This document shows positions 16,684-25,787 of a DNA stretch of 64,000 nucleotides, one piece after another. Origin of the DNA: Methylobacterium sp. GXS13 (GTDB lineage: Bacteria; Pseudomonadota; Alphaproteobacteria; Rhizobiales; Beijerinckiaceae); assembly GCF_001455965.1 (NCBI RefSeq), contig NZ_LKKO01000069.1, positions 62,001-126,000 on the forward strand, written 5' to 3'. The stretch's first letter is position 1; every line of letters begins with the position of its first letter. The position numbers and the translations under genes are program-made. The notes beneath the pieces were generated by a model that was not told the origin of the DNA, did not search any database, and worked only from the letters and a program-made list of their open reading frames with translations.

Positions 16684-18606
16684 TCAATTCGCCTTGGCTT
16701 CGACGTCGATCCGATCGAGCAGGGCTGCCGGCGAGCGGGCCGCGCCGATATCGATGAAGCCGATGCCGGCGGGCTCCTTGGACTTGGCGTGCAGTACGAG
16801 CTTGCCAGGCTTCATTACGAACTGGCCCATCGCTGCACCGATACCCTTGGCGGCTGCGGTGTTGCCGAGGATCACGGGGACGCCGAGCAGGCTGGCGGTC
16901 ACGTATTCCTTGCGCAATTCATCGGGCTTGAGGCTCAGGTCCTTCGACTGGGCTGCGAGGAAGCGTTCGAACAGACCCGCATTTTCGATCGTGAGATCGA
17001 GACTCTTCGCACTGCCGGTGAACATCACCATCGTCGTGGCCGGCAGGGTGCCACTGAACAGTTCCGGTCCGATGCCGCCCAGCGTGCCGGCAAGCCGTAC
17101 CGTTCCGATGTCGCGGCCCGAGATCGTAACATCGCGCAGGGACAGGTCGCGTGCCTTCCCGTCCAGCGCCGCGTCGGCCACCACGTCGAGATCCAGGTCC
17201 CGGTAGCCGTAGGCCGGCAGCGCGCCGACGATTGGCACACCGGCCACGAGATCGGCGGGCAGGCTTAGGCCCGAGAGGGTAAGGCGGCTGGCGCTCGGCA
17301 CGCCGTCCTGCGGCGGCCCGAACGACAGGGCGGCCTCGCGCAGGGCGACCCGGCGGGTGGATGTCGGCGTGATCGTGACCGCGAGTGGGTCGCCGGGCTT
17401 GGGGGCCGGCGCCTTGGCGTCCGCCGGCTTGGCCTGGGAGGGCTTGCCGGACGCAGCCGCACGGGGGGCTGGGCGCGGGTCCTGCGGCGGGGGCTTCGGA
17501 AGCTCGGCGTCGGATGGCAGGTCGATGCTGAGATCGGCCAGGGTCAGGCCGCCCAGGGCCGGCGTCAGGCGGCGCATCTCGGCATCACTGAAGCCGGGCC
17601 GAGGCTCGGGTTCGGCAGCGAAACTGCGCAAGGCCGCGATCGTCGGCGCCAGCGAGACGTTGGCGAGCGCGAGGCGCCCGAGATGCGCGCGCAGGCTGCC
17701 GCGCGACACGGTCATGTTCTCCAGGACCGTGCCGGAATCCGGGCCGGTAGCGTAGGTCGCCCGCCCGATCTCGAACAGGACAGGCCCTTGCGGATCGGCA
17801 TTACTGACGCTCAGACTCTGCATGTTGAGGCTGCCGAGGGCGGTCGCCTCGATCAGGTCGGCGGCGGCCGCCGCGAAGGTCCGCCGGTCGTGGGGCGGCT
17901 GGAAGCTCGCGGCGACGATCTCGAAGGCGCCGTTCCAGCCGTCCGGAACCTGCCGGCCACCGAGATCGCGGCCGTCCAGGCGCGCGATCTTCACAGTGGT
18001 GCCGCGGGCGTCCGAATAAATCACATCCGCGACTTGGATCGTGCCGTAGACCCGCTGCACCGGCCCCTTGCCGTCACCCGGAACCGTGTAGAGGCGGCTC
18101 AGTGCCGCGAGATCGAGGTCGGTCGCCCGGACCTGGCCATACGTGCCGTTGCCACGGTTCGGGCCCGCCGCCGCGCTCACCGTCGCGCCCGCGGCGGTCA
18201 GTTCCCGGACGCGGCCGGACTTCACGTCACGGGCGACCACGTGCCGGTAGGTCACGGTCTGGCGGTCGTCGCCCGGGCCGGCATGTTCGGACGTCAAGAC
18301 CGGAATGGTCAGGCTGCCGGCGTCGAGGCGTGCCAGCCGGGTCTCCCAGGGCTCGGTGGAATCCGACTTCAGGATCGCCGCGAGCTCATCCTTGGAGAGA
18401 CGCGTGCCGCTCGCCGTCAGCTTCGGCGCCCGGAGCAGCGTGCCACCCAGCGGCAGCATGACGTCCGTGACCGTGACGTCCTGGACGGCGGCGGCACCTT
18501 CCTGGGCCGCCAGCGGGGCGGGTAACCCTATCCCGGTGAGGTAGGCGAGGGCGCAGGTCGCGGCCAAAGCCGACCGGAGGCGGGATCGGGCCTTCGGATG
18601 GATCAT
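16684..18606 (-). CDS. Large exported protein of unknown function
   Basis: About 640 residues. The ATG at 18606 gives a signal peptide (SALAATCALAYLTGIGLPAPLAAQ); the frame is open a further 40 codons upstream without a signal-like start. The mature protein is built of repeated beta-rich segments (LxxxxLxLxDV) with a low-complexity Pro/Ala/Lys linker around residues 370-410 (KPSQAKPADAKAPAPKPG). No enzyme motif recognised. The pattern is compatible with a repetitive beta-helix or AsmA-like periplasmic protein, but I cannot assign it. Single gene, convergent with the ABC operon. Confidence 0.65.
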   Translation of the reverse strand: MIHPKARSRLRSALAATCALAYLTGIGLPAPLAAQEGAAAVQDVTVTDVMLPLGGTLLRAPKLTASGTRLSKDELAAILKSDSTEPWETRLARLDAGSLTIPVLTSEHAGPGDDRQTVTYRHVVARDVKSGRVRELTAAGATVSAAAGPNRGNGTYGQVRATDLDLAALSRLYTVPGDGKGPVQRVYGTIQVADVIYSDARGTTVKIARLDGRDLGGRQVPDGWNGAFEIVAASFQPPHDRRTFAAAAADLIEATALGSLNMQSLSVSNADPQGPVLFEIGRATYATGPDSGTVLENMTVSRGSLRAHLGRLALANVSLAPTIAALRSFAAEPEPRPGFSDAEMRRLTPALGGLTLADLSIDLPSDAELPKPPPQDPRPAPRAAASGKPSQAKPADAKAPAPKPGDPLAVTITPTSTRRVALREAALSFGPPQDGVPSASRLTLSGLSLPADLVAGVPIVGALPAYGYRDLDLDVVADAALDGKARDLSLRDVTISGRDIGTVRLAGTLGGIGPELFSGTLPATTMVMFTGSAKSLDLTIENAGLFERFLAAQSKDLSLKPDELRKEYVTASLLGVPVILGNTAAAKGIGAAMGQFVMKPGKLVLHAKSKEPAGIGFIDIGAARSPAALLDRIDVEAKAN

Positions 18607-18756
18607 GGGATGGTCCGGATCACGGCGCAGGCGGGGTCGCCGCATGGGTGCCGCGTTTTGCCGGTCGAAGCAATTGAACATGCGACGCAGGGGCCCTGAG
18701 CCGGCTCCAGTGTCGTAGACGCGCAACGGCCCCGGAAGCGGGACCGCTGCGGCCGT

Positions 18757-19083
18757 TCAAAGCGAGAACGAGGTGCCGCAGCCGCAGGAGGCGGTCGCCA
18801 ACGGGTTCTCGATCTTGAAGGACTGGCCGATCAGATCGTTGACGAAGTCGATGGTCGAGCCGGACATGTATTCCAGCGAGACTGGATCGACGATCACGGT
18901 GGCGCCGTCGCGCTCGATCGCAAAGTCCTGGGCTTCCCGGGACCGGGCGATGTCGAACGCGTAGGAGAATCCAGAGCAGCCGCCGCCGTTGACGCTGATG
19001 CGCAGCGACGAGCCCGGGGGCTCCGCGCCCATGATCTCGTTGATGCGCTTGGCGGCGCGGGGGGTCAGGGTGATCTCAGCCAT
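18757..19083 (-). CDS. erpA: A-type iron-sulfur carrier (ErpA/IscA family)
   Basis: 108 residues of the HesB/IscA fold. The three cluster ligands are Cys36 (NGGGCSGF), Cys100 and Cys102 (ASCGCGTSF). It delivers Fe-S clusters to apo-proteins. ATG at 19083 matches the family N-terminus (MAEITLTPRAA). It is divergent from dgt, the normal gene order in Rhizobiales. The carrier type (ErpA versus IscA/SufA) rests on this context. Confidence 0.92.
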   Translation of the reverse strand: MAEITLTPRAAKRINEIMGAEPPGSSLRISVNGGGCSGFSYAFDIARSREAQDFAIERDGATVIVDPVSLEYMSGSTIDFVNDLIGQSFKIENPLATASCGCGTSFSL

Positions 19084-19216
19084 TTGTGCTTTGGCCACGC
19101 AAGTGTTCGGTGGACGGCATCGCTCGGCCGTTGCCGAGCCCGCCTCAGCCCACAAGATATGGGTTCGAGGCCCGCGCCGCAACGCGCCGGGCGAGGAGGG
19201 GTCATGATCGGGCTGC

Positions 19217-20485
19217 GTGAGATCGAGAGCAGGCGCCGTGCGTCCGAACGGTGAGCGCTGGCGGGCGCCCAGCGCCACGGATCCGTCGCAGACGCGCGGA
19301 CGGCTGATTGTCGAAGATTCGTCGCCGACCCGCAGCGATTTCCAGCGCGACCGCGATCGGATCATCCATTCGACGGCGTTCCGCCGCCTGAAGCACAAGA
19401 CACAGGTCTTCGTGCATCACGAAGGCGACCATTACCGCACGCGCCTGACCCACACCCTAGAGGTGAGCCAGATCGCCCGGGCGCTCGCCCGCGCGCTGGG
19501 CCTCGACGAGGATCTGGCCGAAGCCTTGGCGTTGAGCCACGACCTCGGGCACACCTGCTTCGGGCATACCGGCGAGGACGCCCTCGACGCCTGCATGGCG
19601 GCCCATGGCGGGTTCGACCATAATGCCCAGGCCCTGCGGATCGTCACCCGGCTCGAGCGGCGCTACGCCGGATTCGACGGCCTCAACCTCGCCTGGGAAA
19701 CCCTGGAGGGGCTGGTGAAGCACAACGGGCCGCTGCTCGCCCGGGACGGGCAGCCGACCGCGCGCTACATCGAGCGCGGCATCCCGGCGGCGATCCTCGA
19801 ATACGACGCCCAGAACCCGCTCGACCTGTGGAGCCAGGCCGGCCCGGAGGCGCAGGCTGCGTCGCTGGCCGACGACATCGCTTATGCGGCCCACGATCTC
19901 GACGACGGCCTGCGGGCCGGCCTGTTCGATATCCCTGAGCTGCGCGCAGTTCCGTTCCTGGCCGACCTTTTGGATGAAATCGACCGTCTCCATCCGGGCC
20001 TCGAACCGTCCCGGGTGATCCACGAACTCGCCCGGCGGGTGATCACCCGCTTCGTGGAGGACGTGATCCGTGAGGGCGGCCGCCGCATCGCCGGGCTCGA
20101 TCCGAAGAATGTCGAGGACATCCGCCACGCCGCCGAGCCGGTCATCGTGTTCTCGCCGGCGATCGTGGAGGCCGATGCCGAGATCATGCGCTTCCTCTGG
20201 GCGCGGATGTACCGGCACCCGGGGGTGGTGGCCGTGCGCAGGAAGGCTGACACCATCGTCAACGACCTGTTTTCGGCCTTCTCGGCCGCGCCGTCGCGGA
20301 TGCCGGAGGAATGGAGTGCCGGTTTGGCCGACGCCCCGGAGGGCCGTATCGCCCGGCGAGTCGCCGACTACATCGCCGGCATGACCGACACCTACGCGGT
20401 GCTGGCCCATCGCAAGCTCTACCCGACCACGCCCGATCTCTACTGGGAGCTGCCGAGCCGTGGCCTGCCCCTGACCGAACCTTGA
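19217..20485 (+). CDS. dgt: Deoxyguanosinetriphosphate triphosphohydrolase-like protein (HD domain)
   Basis: About 422 residues of the dGTPase family, which splits dNTPs to nucleoside and triphosphate. The metal site is visible: HYRTRLTHTLEV, LSHDLGHTCFGHTGE (HD motif near residues 108-109) and further conserved acidic residues. The start is GTG at 19217; a second GTG at 19238 is nearly as good and no ATG is available. Upstream of argS in the conserved erpA-dgt-argS block, though a Gly/Tyr-rich gene now lies between dgt and argS. Confidence 0.9.
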   Translation: MRSRAGAVRPNGERWRAPSATDPSQTRGRLIVEDSSPTRSDFQRDRDRIIHSTAFRRLKHKTQVFVHHEGDHYRTRLTHTLEVSQIARALARALGLDEDLAEALALSHDLGHTCFGHTGEDALDACMAAHGGFDHNAQALRIVTRLERRYAGFDGLNLAWETLEGLVKHNGPLLARDGQPTARYIERGIPAAILEYDAQNPLDLWSQAGPEAQAASLADDIAYAAHDLDDGLRAGLFDIPELRAVPFLADLLDEIDRLHPGLEPSRVIHELARRVITRFVEDVIREGGRRIAGLDPKNVEDIRHAAEPVIVFSPAIVEADAEIMRFLWARMYRHPGVVAVRRKADTIVNDLFSAFSAAPSRMPEEWSAGLADAPEGRIARRVADYIAGMTDTYAVLAHRKLYPTTPDLYWELPSRGLPLTEP

Positions 20486-20508
20486 TGTCCGGCCAGGGAT
20501 TTCGGCGA

Positions 20509-20919
20509 TCAGCAGCCGCAGCCGCAGGTAAAGCTGCCGTAGCAGCCCGAGCCGTAACCGCCGTACCCGCCGCCATAGGCGGCCGGGTAGGCGTAATCGT
20601 AGCCGCCATAGGCAGCGGGGTAGCCATACCCATAACCGCCTCCATAGCCGCCATAGAGGCTTCCCGCTGCGAGGCCGAGGCCCAGCCCGGCGCCGGCGCC
20701 GGCCAGCCCGTAGCCGAGTCCGCGGCCGTAGCCGCCGCGGTATCCGTAGCCGCGACCATACCCGTAGCCGCGGCCGTAGACGCCACGCCCGGCGAAGCCG
20801 CCGTGATATCCGCCGTAGCCGCCGTGGAAGCCGCCGCCCCGGAAGCCGCGCGCTTCAGCGCTTGGCGCCGCCATAGCCACCGCGCAGAGCGCAGCGCCCG
20901 CCATCATCAATGTCTTCAT
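20509..20919 (-). CDS. Exported Gly/Tyr-rich repeat protein
   Basis: 136 residues: a signal peptide (KTLMMAGAALCAVAMAAPSAEA), then a low-complexity domain of GGYGG, GRGYGYG and two YAYPAAYGG-like repeats, ending in a cysteine cluster (GCYGSFTCGCGC). Proteins of this make-up are common as small secreted or surface proteins in Methylobacterium; function unknown. The ATG at 20919 sits 3 bases after a GGGGAG site that is buried in a perfect hairpin (20923-20959). A GTG at 20961 is in the same frame and would read through the hairpin. Convergent with dgt, 23 bases apart. Confidence 0.75.
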   Translation of the reverse strand: MKTLMMAGAALCAVAMAAPSAEARGFRGGGFHGGYGGYHGGFAGRGVYGRGYGYGRGYGYRGGYGRGLGYGLAGAGAGLGLGLAAGSLYGGYGGGYGYGYPAAYGGYDYAYPAAYGGGYGGYGSGCYGSFTCGCGC

Positions 20920-20922
20920 GAA

Positions 20923-20959
20923 GATCTCCCCGATCGAGAATTTTGCGATCGGGGAGATC
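20923..20959 (-). promoter_or_regulatory. Perfect 14-base inverted repeat sequestering the ribosome-binding site
   Basis: GATCTCCCCGATCG (20923-20936) and CGATCGGGGAGATC (20946-20959) flank a 9-base AT-rich loop. In the mRNA of the Gly/Tyr-rich gene the second arm contains the GGGGAG site, 3 bases before AUG, so folding would hide it. As DNA it could equally be a repressor operator. Confidence 0.7.
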
Positions 20960-21033
20960 ACATAGACTCACGTCGGCCAAGACAAGATGCGCTGCTGGGC
21001 GTCGGTAGTCATCGCGTGGGGATAAACTGCCCT

Positions 21034-21047
21034 CATTCGATCGAATG
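21034..21047. other. Perfect 14-base palindrome upstream of argS
   Basis: CATTCGATCGAATG, a gap-free dyad in the 292-base space between the Gly/Tyr-rich gene and argS. Candidate binding site; no protein can be named. Confidence 0.4.
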
Positions 21048-21211
21048 CGGATTCGTTTTTCGGCGCGGTTAACGCCGGCTTTGGGCGCTCCGCGGCCCGC
21101 TAACGCTGCCGCGCCGTGACACCCTCCCGCCCCCTTGCTAGACGGCTCCGAGCGGGCGCAGGCCGAGACGGCCGGGCGGCAGCATCCCCCGCACGAGCGA
21201 GACCGAGACCG

Positions 21212-22963
21212 ATGAACATCTTCGCCCTGTTCGAGGTGCGTGTGCGCGAGGCCGTGGAGGCCCTGACCCGCGCCGGCCAGCTGCCGGAGGGCCTCGACCT
21301 CGGCGGCGGCGGCGTCGAGCCGCCGCGCGATCCTTCCCACGGGGACCTCGCCACCAATGCAGCTTTGGTCCTGGCGAAGGAAGCGCGAACCAACCCGAAG
21401 GCGCTCGGCGAGGCGCTGGCCGCCGAGCTGCGCACCGATCCGCGGATCCTGGAGGCGAGCGTTGCAGGCCCGGGCTTCATCAACCTGCGCTTGGCCCCCG
21501 GAATCTTCCACGACGTGATCCGCGGCGCACTCGCAGATCCCGAGAACTTTGGCCGCGCGCAGCTGCAGGGCGGGCCGATCAACGTCGAGTATGTCTCGGC
21601 CAATCCCACCGGCCCGATGCATGTCGGCCATGGCCGCGGCGCGGTGTTCGGCGATGCCCTGTGCAATCTCCTGGTCGCGGCCGGGCGGCAGGTGACGCGG
21701 GAATATTACATCAACGATGCGGGCGCCCAGGTCGATGTGCTGGCCCGCTCGGCCTACCAGCGCTACCGGGAGGCTCTGGGCGAGCCCTTCGCCATCGCCG
21801 AGGGGCTCTATCCGGGCGACTATCTCAAGCCCGTCGGCGCCAAGCTCGCGGAGACCCATGGCCGCGCGCTCCTCGACCAGCCGGAGGCCGCGTGGCTGCC
21901 GGTGGTCCGCGAGATCGCGCTCGGCATGATGATGGACATGATCCGGTCCGATCTGGCGGCGATCGGCATCCGGCACGACGTGTTCTTCTCAGAACGGACG
22001 CTTCTTCAGAGCGGCGCCGTGAAGGCGCTCCTTCAGGAGTTGCGCGAGAGAGGCCTCGTCTACGAGGGCCGTCTGCCGCCGCCCAAGGGACAGCTGCCCG
22101 AGGATTGGGAGGACCGCGAGCAGACGCTGTTCCGCACCCAGGAATTCGGCGACGACACCGACAGGCCGCTGCTCAAGTCGGACGGATCCTACACCTACTT
22201 CGCCTCGGACATCGCCTATCACCGGGCGAAGTATCTCGCGGGCGCCACCGAGTTGATCGACGTGCTCGGCGCCGACCATGGCGGCTACGTCAAGCGCATG
22301 CAGGCGGCGGTGAAGGCGGTGAGCGACGGCAAGGCGACGCTGGACGTGAAGCTCTGCCAGCTGGTGCGGCTGTTGCGCGCGGGCGAGCCCGTGAAGATGT
22401 CCAAGCGGGCGGGCGAGTTCGTGACCCTGCGCGACGTGATCGACGAGGTCGGTCGCGACGCGATCCGGTTCATGATGCTCTACCGGAAGAACGACGCGAC
22501 GCTCGATTTCGATCTCGCCAAGGTGGTCGAGCAGTCGAAGGACAACCCGGTCTTCTATGTCCAGTACGCCCATGCCCGGGTCCGCTCGGTGCAACGGCAG
22601 GCGCGCGAGGCTTTCTCTGGCGCCGACCTTTCGCCGGCAGCGTTGCTGCGCGAGGCCGATTTCGACCTCCTGACCGATCCCGGCGAGGTCGAGGTGATGC
22701 GGCTGGTCGCCCAGTATCCCCGCGTCCTGGAGTCGGCGGCCGTGGCGCACGAGCCGCACAGGATCGCGTTCCACCTCTATGAAATGGCTGCCGCCCTTCA
22801 TACTTTATGGAACAAGGGCAAAGACTTGCCGCAATTACGGTTTGTTAATGCAACCGACCGAAAGTCGACCTGGGCGCGGCTGGCGCTCGTCGAGGCTCTC
22901 CGGAGTACGCTCGCTGCCGGCCTCGCGGTTCTCGGTGTGAACGCGCCGGACGAGATGCGATAG
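21212..22963 (+). CDS. argS: Arginyl-tRNA synthetase
   Basis: 583 residues, class Ia synthetase. The HIGH motif reads HVGHGRG (about residue 140) and KMSKR reads KMSKRAG (about 395). An N-terminal Add-1 domain and C-terminal DALR anticodon-binding domain are present. It charges tRNA-Arg in the cytoplasm. The frame is open 32 codons upstream, but the ATG at 21212 gives the family start MNIFALFE. Followed by the SPOR gene as in other Rhizobiales. Confidence 0.95.
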   Translation: MNIFALFEVRVREAVEALTRAGQLPEGLDLGGGGVEPPRDPSHGDLATNAALVLAKEARTNPKALGEALAAELRTDPRILEASVAGPGFINLRLAPGIFHDVIRGALADPENFGRAQLQGGPINVEYVSANPTGPMHVGHGRGAVFGDALCNLLVAAGRQVTREYYINDAGAQVDVLARSAYQRYREALGEPFAIAEGLYPGDYLKPVGAKLAETHGRALLDQPEAAWLPVVREIALGMMMDMIRSDLAAIGIRHDVFFSERTLLQSGAVKALLQELRERGLVYEGRLPPPKGQLPEDWEDREQTLFRTQEFGDDTDRPLLKSDGSYTYFASDIAYHRAKYLAGATELIDVLGADHGGYVKRMQAAVKAVSDGKATLDVKLCQLVRLLRAGEPVKMSKRAGEFVTLRDVIDEVGRDAIRFMMLYRKNDATLDFDLAKVVEQSKDNPVFYVQYAHARVRSVQRQAREAFSGADLSPAALLREADFDLLTDPGEVEVMRLVAQYPRVLESAAVAHEPHRIAFHLYEMAAALHTLWNKGKDLPQLRFVNATDRKSTWARLALVEALRSTLAAGLAVLGVNAPDEMR

Positions 22964-23012
22964 GCTCGATGTGCATCGGGCCGGTGATCGGCGCTGATGT
23001 GAGGATGCTGCC

Positions 23013-24359
23013 ATGACGAACGCTTCGCGCGCTCAGGTCGATTTGGACGCCCTCGCGCGCGATCTGCGTCAGGAGCAAGCTCGTGGCGCCGCGGGTGGCG
23101 CCAAGCCCGACCCGTTGGCCGAGCTGGCGCGGATCGTCGGCCAGGACGACCCGTTCCGCGCATTGCTCGCAGCGCGCGACGAGATGCGCGGCGTCGCAGC
23201 GGCGCATCCCGAGGCCGGCTGGAACGCTCGAGTCGAGCCGAGCTTTGCCCCGGAGCCGGTCAAAGCGAATCCTGCTGATGCCTTCGACCAGTACCTCGCC
23301 TCGGTCGAGCGCGACACGCACGAGGAGCCCGTAGCCTATGGCGTGGAGGCTCAGGATTCCGCCGCAGCGGAGTACGAGGACGGCCGTTCGCTCCGGCGGG
23401 TGAACCCCCGCCGCCGTCTCGCCTCTGTAGGCGCCGGCATCGCGATCGTCGCCGTGGCCGTCACCGGTGCACTGACTTACAAGGGTCTACACGGCTCGAG
23501 CAGCGGTGGCGGCGTACCGGTCGTCCAGGCTGACTCAACGCCTCTCAAGGTCGCCCCGAAGGTTGCCGACGGTGTCGAGATCCCGGACCAGAACCGGCAG
23601 ATCTACGACACAAAGGGCAAGACGAAGGAAGGCCAGATCAAGATCGTCAACCGCGAGGAGCAGCCGATCGACGTGGCCGAAGCGGCCCGCGCGGCACAGG
23701 GGACTGGTCCGGCCGGCGGTGCGCAGAGCGGCACCACGCCGGGCAACGGCCCGTTCGAGGCCTTCGGCGAGCCGCGCCGGGTCCGCACGGTGGCGGTGAA
23801 GCCGGAGGCGCCCCCCGCGCCGGTCCAGCGTGAGGCTCAGGCCGACGCCGCTCCGGCCCCGATCCCCACCATGGTTCTGCCCACCGACGAGCAGGCCCAG
23901 GCAAAGGCTAAGCCCACCCGTCAAGCGGCTGCGTCTATGCCGGTCACCAGCCCGGAACAGGTTCAGGCATCACCGCAATCGACCCCGGCTGAAGCCGCCC
24001 AACCGAAGCCCGTCGCGGTGAAGGCGCCGCCGAAGGCTGCGCAGCGGGTCGCTTCAGTGGCCACACCGGCCATTGATGCACCGGAAGCCGCCGACGACAC
24101 CGTCAAGACCGGCTCGGTCGGCGGCTTCTCGGTTCAGCTCGGCGTGCGCGGCAGCGCCGCCGAGGCAAAGGCCGCGCTTAAGCAGATGCAGGCCAAGTAC
24201 AGCGAGCTCGCTGGCAAACCTGAGTTGATCCGGCAGGCCGAAGTCAACGGCAAGACGATCTTCCGGGTCCGCGTCGGGCCGCTGGCCAAGACCGAGGCCG
24301 CGAGCCTGTGCACGGCACTACAAGGCGAAGGTGGCCAGTGCTTCGTGGCGAAGAACTGA
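23013..24359 (+). CDS. SPOR-domain protein
   Basis: 448 residues. A cytoplasmic region of about 145 residues is followed by one membrane helix (LASVGAGIAIVAVAVTGALTYKG), a long Pro/Ala/Gln-rich periplasmic linker, and a C-terminal SPOR domain (about 370-448, FSVQLGVRGSAAEAKAAL ... FRVRVGPL) that binds denuded peptidoglycan at the septum. It sits between argS and nagZ, the standard place for this cell-envelope protein in alphaproteobacteria. Confidence 0.87.
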   Translation: MTNASRAQVDLDALARDLRQEQARGAAGGAKPDPLAELARIVGQDDPFRALLAARDEMRGVAAAHPEAGWNARVEPSFAPEPVKANPADAFDQYLASVERDTHEEPVAYGVEAQDSAAAEYEDGRSLRRVNPRRRLASVGAGIAIVAVAVTGALTYKGLHGSSSGGGVPVVQADSTPLKVAPKVADGVEIPDQNRQIYDTKGKTKEGQIKIVNREEQPIDVAEAARAAQGTGPAGGAQSGTTPGNGPFEAFGEPRRVRTVAVKPEAPPAPVQREAQADAAPAPIPTMVLPTDEQAQAKAKPTRQAAASMPVTSPEQVQASPQSTPAEAAQPKPVAVKAPPKAAQRVASVATPAIDAPEAADDTVKTGSVGGFSVQLGVRGSAAEAKAALKQMQAKYSELAGKPELIRQAEVNGKTIFRVRVGPLAKTEAASLCTALQGEGGQCFVAKN

Positions 24360-24587
24360 GCCATCGATAACGGTGGTCTATAGCTTCCTCCTCCGCGCGA
24401 AGCGGGAGGGGTCCGCGGGGAGGGACACGAGTCCGTCCCGCAACACTCAGCCTTTGACGATGTCCCAGTTTGGCAGGGGGTGCGGTTTCGCCTTGCCGGC
24501 TCCCTGTTCCCGCCCGACTCTACCGGCACCGATTCGCCGGACCCGTCGTTTTCCTAGCCGCACTCGCGTGGCCACCGAGAAACCCGA

Positions 24588-25595
24588 ATGACCGCCCGTG
24601 CCCTGATCCTCGGCTGCGCCGGCAAGACGCTCTCCGCCGAGGAAGCTGCTTTCTTCCGCGATGTGCGGCCCTGGGGCTTCATCCTGTTCAAGCGCAATAT
24701 CGGCACGCCGGACGAAGTACGCGCCCTGACCGCTTCGCTGCGCGACTGCCTCAATTTGGACGCCGCGCCGATTCTGATCGACCAGGAGGGCGGCCGGGTC
24801 CAGCGCATGGGGCCGCCGCATTGGCCGGCCTACCCGGCGGGTGGGCGCTACGGCCGCCTGAACGGCAGCGCCACCGCGATCGCGCGACTCGGCGCCCGGT
24901 TGATGGCGCATGATCTGGCCGAGGTCGGCATCAACGTCGATTGTGCCCCCGTCCTCGACGTGCCGGCCCCGGGCTCGCACGACATCATCGGCGACCGGGC
25001 CTATGCCTCGAACCCGGATTCAGTGGCCGAGATCGGCCGCGCCGTCGCCGAGGGCCTGATGGCCGGCGGGGTCCTGCCCGTGATGAAACACGTGCCCGGT
25101 CACGGCCGCGCCGCCTGCGACAGCCATCACGGCCTGCCCGTGGTGGAGGCAACCCGCGAGGCTCTGGCCGCGCAGGATTTCCGGCCGTTTCAAGCGCTCG
25201 CCGACCTGCCGATGGCGATGAGCGCCCACGTGGTCTTCACCGCGATCGACCCGGAGAATCCGGCCACCCAGTCGGCAGCGGTGATCCGCGATGTGATCCG
25301 CGCCGCAATCGGCTTCGACGGTCTCCTGATGACCGACGACCTGTCCATGCATGCGCTGACCGGCACGTTCCGCGACCGGACCGAGGCGGCCTTCGCGGCG
25401 GGCATCGATATCGGACTGCATTGCAACGGCACGATGGACGAGATGCGCGCCGTCGCCGAAGCCGCTCCCGTCCTCGCGGGCGAAGCCGCCCGCAGGGCCG
25501 CCTCCGCTTTGGCGCGTCTCGACCGGGCCGATGATGGGATCAATGTGTCCGAGGCCCGAGCTCGGTTCGCGGCCGCGCTTGCCACCGCGGCCTAG
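24588..25595 (+). CDS. nagZ: Beta-N-acetylhexosaminidase
   Basis: 335 residues, glycoside hydrolase family 3. It removes N-acetylglucosamine from anhydromuropeptides in the cytoplasm during wall recycling. The general-base loop KHVPGHGRAACDSHHGLPVV (about 166-185) and the nucleophile in LLMTDDLSMHAL (about residue 247) are intact, as is DQEGGRVQR near 62. It functions in the same pathway as anmK, found 3.5 kb downstream. ATG at 24588. Confidence 0.93.
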   Translation: MTARALILGCAGKTLSAEEAAFFRDVRPWGFILFKRNIGTPDEVRALTASLRDCLNLDAAPILIDQEGGRVQRMGPPHWPAYPAGGRYGRLNGSATAIARLGARLMAHDLAEVGINVDCAPVLDVPAPGSHDIIGDRAYASNPDSVAEIGRAVAEGLMAGGVLPVMKHVPGHGRAACDSHHGLPVVEATREALAAQDFRPFQALADLPMAMSAHVVFTAIDPENPATQSAAVIRDVIRAAIGFDGLLMTDDLSMHALTGTFRDRTEAAFAAGIDIGLHCNGTMDEMRAVAEAAPVLAGEAARRAASALARLDRADDGINVSEARARFAAALATAA

Positions 25596-25787
25596 CGCGT
25601 CGGCGGTAACGGAAGGTCGGCTTCCGATAGACCGGGCTTCAACCCGCGGCCTTCCACCGCCCCTACACCCGCCTCTGCTTGTGTTCGTGCGGTCCGATCC
25701 CTAGGTTCGCCCGGAAATCTTCAACCGGTCGTGGCGTCACGCACCCACAGGTGGGCGCAGGCAGGTCGACGCACGCAGGAGGTTGCC

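Noticed and set aside
24380..24425. CTCC/GGAGG-rich segment similar to that at 2956-2978, considered as a dispersed repeat
   Set aside because: The similarity is limited to purine/pyrimidine-rich hairpin stems; only two loose copies are seen, so it is noted only as a probable weak terminator type.
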